Of a DNA stretch of 64,000 nucleotides, positions 61,946-64,000 are shown one piece after another (position 1 is the stretch's first letter; every line of letters starts with the position of its first letter). Made by a program: the position numbers and the translations under genes. The notes below the pieces were generated by a model. The model made no database searches. It had not been told where the DNA came from and saw nothing but the letters and a program-made list of their open reading frames with translations. The stretch is from positions 124,001 to 188,000 of the forward strand of contig NZ_JAPKNI010000003.1 in assembly GCF_026343955.1 (NCBI RefSeq). The letters run 5' to 3'. Source of the stretch: Kaistia defluvii (lineage in GTDB: Bacteria > Pseudomonadota > Alphaproteobacteria > Rhizobiales > Kaistiaceae).

Positions 61946-63238
61946 TTACTCGGTAGTCTCGATGCGGATGTCCTTCAGCTTCCCAACGCCAAGCATGTTG
62001 AGCACGAGATTTTCGTAGAACGTCTCAGCCTTGCCCTGCCGCACCTTGAGCAGGAAGTATTTCTCAAAGCCGATCTTGGCGGCATGGACCCATTTGCCGC
62101 GTGACGCCCAGTTCACGTTGCGCGGGGGAATTTGCGGCTGCGCGACGAAGGCAATGCCATCATCGCCAAAATCGGCGAGACAGACCGCGTTCCAGGTCGC
62201 GACGGCCCTGGGCTCCTCCCCCTTCAGCAGCGCGGCAATATTTTCGGCCGTCGCTGTCACCATGGATTCGATCATGAAGCCGGTCTTCGGCACGCCGACC
62301 GCGAGCGGGCTCTTGCCGACCGGCGGAATGGCAACGCAGACCCCGATGCCGAAGACATTCGGGAAAGCCGGATTGCGCTGGTGCTTGTCTATGAGGACGA
62401 AACCGCGCGGATTGGTCAGCCCTTCTATACCAGCGATCGCCGGCACACCGCGGAAGGCCGGCAGCATCATCGAGAAGGCGAAGGGCAGCTCATGAGTTGT
62501 CTTGACGGTGCCATCGTCGTGGACCTCTTCGGCGATCAGCTTGCCAGGCTCGACCGTCGTCGTCCGGGCATTGGTGATCCACTTGATGTGACGTTCGCGC
62601 AAGGCGCTTTCGAGCAGCCCCTTGGTGTCGCCAACGCCATCAAGCCCGAGATGGCCGATATAGGGCTCGGGCGTGACGAAGGTTATCGGAACCTGATCCC
62701 GCACCCGCGCATTGCGCAGCGCCGTGTCGAGGATGAAGGCATACTCGTAGGCCGGACCGTAGCAGGAGGCGCCTTGCACAGCTCCAACGACGATGGGACC
62801 GGGCCGTTTCACCAGTGCGTCGAATGCGGTCTTCGCTTGGGTCGCATGGCCGATCTGGCAGATGGATTGGGTATGAGCATCGGGGCCCAGGCCCGGCACC
62901 TCATCGAAGGCAAGGGCGGGGCCGGTAGCAATGATCAAGAAGTCATAATCGAGAAGGGAGCCGTCATTGAGTTCGACGCGGTTTTGCGCGGGCTGGACCC
63001 GACGTGCTCCCTCGGGCCTGAGTGCGATTCCATGCTGCTTCAGAACGGGAACGAGATCGACGGTTATGTCCTGCGGCTGCCGCCAGCCAACCGCGACCCA
63101 GGGATTGGAAGGAACGAAGGAATAGCTGGAGCCGAGATTGACGACAGTCAGACGATCGTCACGCCGGAGCTTGCGTTTCATCTCATAGGCCATGATGATT
63201 CCACCGAGGCCTGCGCCGAGAATGACAATATGAGTCAT
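61946..63238 (-). CDS. sqr: Sulfide:quinone oxidoreductase
   Basis: This 430-residue flavoprotein starts with the FAD-binding I-V-I-L-G-A-G-L-G-G and contains A-T-G-P. The active-site cysteines match the SQR pattern: Cys127, Cys159 in G-A-S-C-Y-G and Cys353 in N-A-V-C-L-A-D. It oxidises sulfide to zero-valent sulfur at the periplasmic membrane face and passes electrons to quinone. It leads the operon that continues with DUF2892 and the RND pump, and diverges from two ArsR-type regulators. Confidence 0.9.
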   Translation of the reverse strand: MTHIVILGAGLGGIIMAYEMKRKLRRDDRLTVVNLGSSYSFVPSNPWVAVGWRQPQDITVDLVPVLKQHGIALRPEGARRVQPAQNRVELNDGSLLDYDFLIIATGPALAFDEVPGLGPDAHTQSICQIGHATQAKTAFDALVKRPGPIVVGAVQGASCYGPAYEYAFILDTALRNARVRDQVPITFVTPEPYIGHLGLDGVGDTKGLLESALRERHIKWITNARTTTVEPGKLIAEEVHDDGTVKTTHELPFAFSMMLPAFRGVPAIAGIEGLTNPRGFVLIDKHQRNPAFPNVFGIGVCVAIPPVGKSPLAVGVPKTGFMIESMVTATAENIAALLKGEEPRAVATWNAVCLADFGDDGIAFVAQPQIPPRNVNWASRGKWVHAAKIGFEKYFLLKVRQGKAETFYENLVLNMLGVGKLKDIRIETTE

Positions 63239-63334
63239 GGCTTTCGCTCCGCTGTTTCTATGATCGGTCTGCCCATTTCTGGTTGCCGGAGACCATTCAA
63301 TTCAGACGCTTCCAAGCTTTATGGCTTGCATCTA

Positions 63335-63369
63335 ACATTCAAAGGTTTTAAATTCAAGGATATGAATGT
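63335..63369. promoter_or_regulatory. Candidate BigR operator
   Basis: ACATTCA (63335-63341) and TGAATGT (63363-63369) face each other across an AT-rich centre. BigR is known to bind AT-rich inverted repeats at its own promoter. The right arm covers the start codon of the regulator at 63,362, so an alternative start at 63,377 is possible. Confidence 0.5.
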
Positions 63370-63742
63370 AGAAGAAATGATACCGGCCGCCGAAAAGGCC
63401 GCCGAATTGATGCGCAGTCTGTCGCACCCCCAGCGGCTGCTCGTTCTGTGTGCGCTGGTCGATGGTGAACGATCGGTCGCCGAACTGCGGCAAGGACTGG
63501 CAATCGAACAAGTGCCGATGTCGCAACAACTTATGCGGTTGAGAGCGGACGGGCTGGTCGAGGCGCGGCGCGAGGGAACGACTGTCTATTACTCGATTGT
63601 CCGACCGGAGATCCTGACTGTCGTGCAGGCTTTGCACGACGCGTTCTGCCCACCAGGCAGCGGCAAACAGCCGCGAAGCGGTCCGGCGAATGGAGGAAAT
63701 GATGATGGAGCAGCGAAGCAAGCGAACGGCAACCCAGCTTGA
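63362..63742 (+). CDS. bigR: BigR/SqrR-type ArsR-family repressor
   Basis: This 126-residue protein has an ArsR winged helix (residues 15-90, M-S-Q-Q-L-M-R-L-R-A-D-G-L-V-E-A-R-R-E-G). Cys30 and Cys96 are 66 apart, the same spacing as the thiol switch Cys42 and Cys108 of BigR, which reacts to sulfide-derived persulfides and releases DNA. It diverges from the SQR operon, its likely target. Its last 41 bases overlap the next gene. Confidence 0.85.
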   Translation: MNVEEMIPAAEKAAELMRSLSHPQRLLVLCALVDGERSVAELRQGLAIEQVPMSQQLMRLRADGLVEARREGTTVYYSIVRPEILTVVQALHDAFCPPGSGKQPRSGPANGGNDDGAAKQANGNPA

Positions 63743-64000
63743 GCCCGGCAATTCCGGTTTGCCGGATCAACCATCCTTCTTTCCAGAGCTTCAACGCATT
63801 TGCGTTGCGTTGATGAGGAAGGACGAAGCCGCAGCTTTCTTGAAACTACTCGCAAACGACAAGCGCTTGCTCATTCTTCACTACTTGCTGACCGGTGGAG
63901 AGCATTCGGTAGAAGAAATCGGGATAGGTCTCGATATCAGGCAACCATCGCTCTCGCAGCATCTGGCGAAACTTCGTAACGCAGGATTTGTTCGCACGCG
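63702..64000 (+). CDS. Second ArsR-family regulator (cut by window edge)
   Basis: The visible 99 residues include an ArsR winged helix (L-L-A-N-D-K-R-L-L-I-L-H... R-Q-P-S-L-S-Q-H-L-A-K-L-R-N-A-G). It is related to the preceding BigR-type protein, but the switch Cys of that protein is His here. Three ATG codons lie in a row at 63,699-63,707; GGAGG (63,692-63,696) best fits the second. The gene overlaps the end of the first regulator in another frame and is incomplete. Confidence 0.8.
   Translation, partial: MMEQRSKRTATQLEPGNSGLPDQPSFFPELQRICVALMRKDEAAAFLKLLANDKRLLILHYLLTGGEHSVEEIGIGLDIRQPSLSQHLAKLRNAGFVRT

Larger units (their letters stand above)
23543..64000. mobile_element. Integrative element in tRNA-Leu(CAA), left part, continues past the window
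   Basis: The left border is the truncated tRNA. Directly inside lie a tyrosine integrase and an AlpA-like gene, followed by defence genes, an ArdC/ParB-like backbone and a large redox, metal and sulfide cargo. No second tRNA-Leu copy or other right border is seen before base 64,000. No conjugation or replication genes are visible in this part, so whether it is self-transmissible cannot be judged. Whether the cargo from 37.8 kb onward belongs to the same element is inferred from the lack of a border. Confidence 0.65.

Noticed and set aside
1-64000. CRISPR arrays, rRNA genes and insertion sequences
   Set aside because: No regularly spaced repeats, no rRNA-like sequence and no transposase genes were seen on either strand.

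Overview
The window is high-GC DNA from an alphaproteobacterium, most likely of the order Hyphomicrobiales (Rhizobiales). The evidence is the GntR-type biotin regulator BioR with its TTATAGATAA boxes, an Irr-type iron control element, an ExoD homologue, a BigR-type sulfide repressor, and rhizobial-style integrative-element genes. I cannot fix the genus.

Bases 1 to about 23,490 look like ordinary chromosome. In order they hold: an O-antigen-type flippase and a GNAT protein; a YeiH-family exporter with a divergent LysR regulator; a CAP-domain lipoprotein; a large MscS channel; ExoD; a LacI-regulated sugar ABC importer with a GH127 beta-L-arabinofuranosidase (no ATPase gene in the operon); an L,D-transpeptidase; a bioY-bioB-bioD operon with BioR and four BioR boxes; and a GAF/Fis regulator followed by an aldehyde dehydrogenase and a DUF779 protein.

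At 23,491-23,543 lies only the 3' part of a tRNA-Leu(CAA) gene (minus strand). It is followed by a P4-type tyrosine integrase and an AlpA-like helix-turn-helix gene. I read this as the left end of an integrative element that runs past the right edge of the window. Next comes a defence segment: a toxin-antitoxin pair, then a complete four-gene type II CBASS operon on the minus strand (CD-NTase, E1-E2 Cap2, JAMM protease Cap3, HNH-SAVED nuclease Cap5). It is closed on the far side by a second, diverged copy of the same antitoxin with only the tail of its toxin. Then comes an element backbone (ArdC-like antirestriction protein, PAPS-reductase-like protein, large ParB-like protein, two uncharacterised genes and a frameshifted gene). 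Three of these genes are preceded by the same structured leader, whose 9-bp outer stem shows compensatory base changes.

From 37.8 kb to the end is a redox and metal cargo. (a) A five-gene minus-strand operon (PepSY protein, cytochrome b561, DUF2271 protein with an FMN-attachment motif, a PepSY/flavodoxin/NADPH-reductase fusion, ApbE) diverges from a two-component system and looks like a trans-membrane route from NADPH to a periplasmic flavoprotein. (b) A DUF4010 membrane protein, small conserved proteins, a frameshifted metallo-beta-lactamase nuclease-type gene, a minimal signal peptidase and a His-tailed DUF6448 protein. (c) A VIT1/CCC1 transporter plus a P1B-4-type ATPase behind an Irr box, indicating iron export. 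(d) A sulfide:quinone oxidoreductase, DUF2892 protein, RND pump, TetR and an FtsX-type ABC exporter, with two BigR/ArsR regulators diverging from the oxidoreductase; the second regulator is cut by the window edge.
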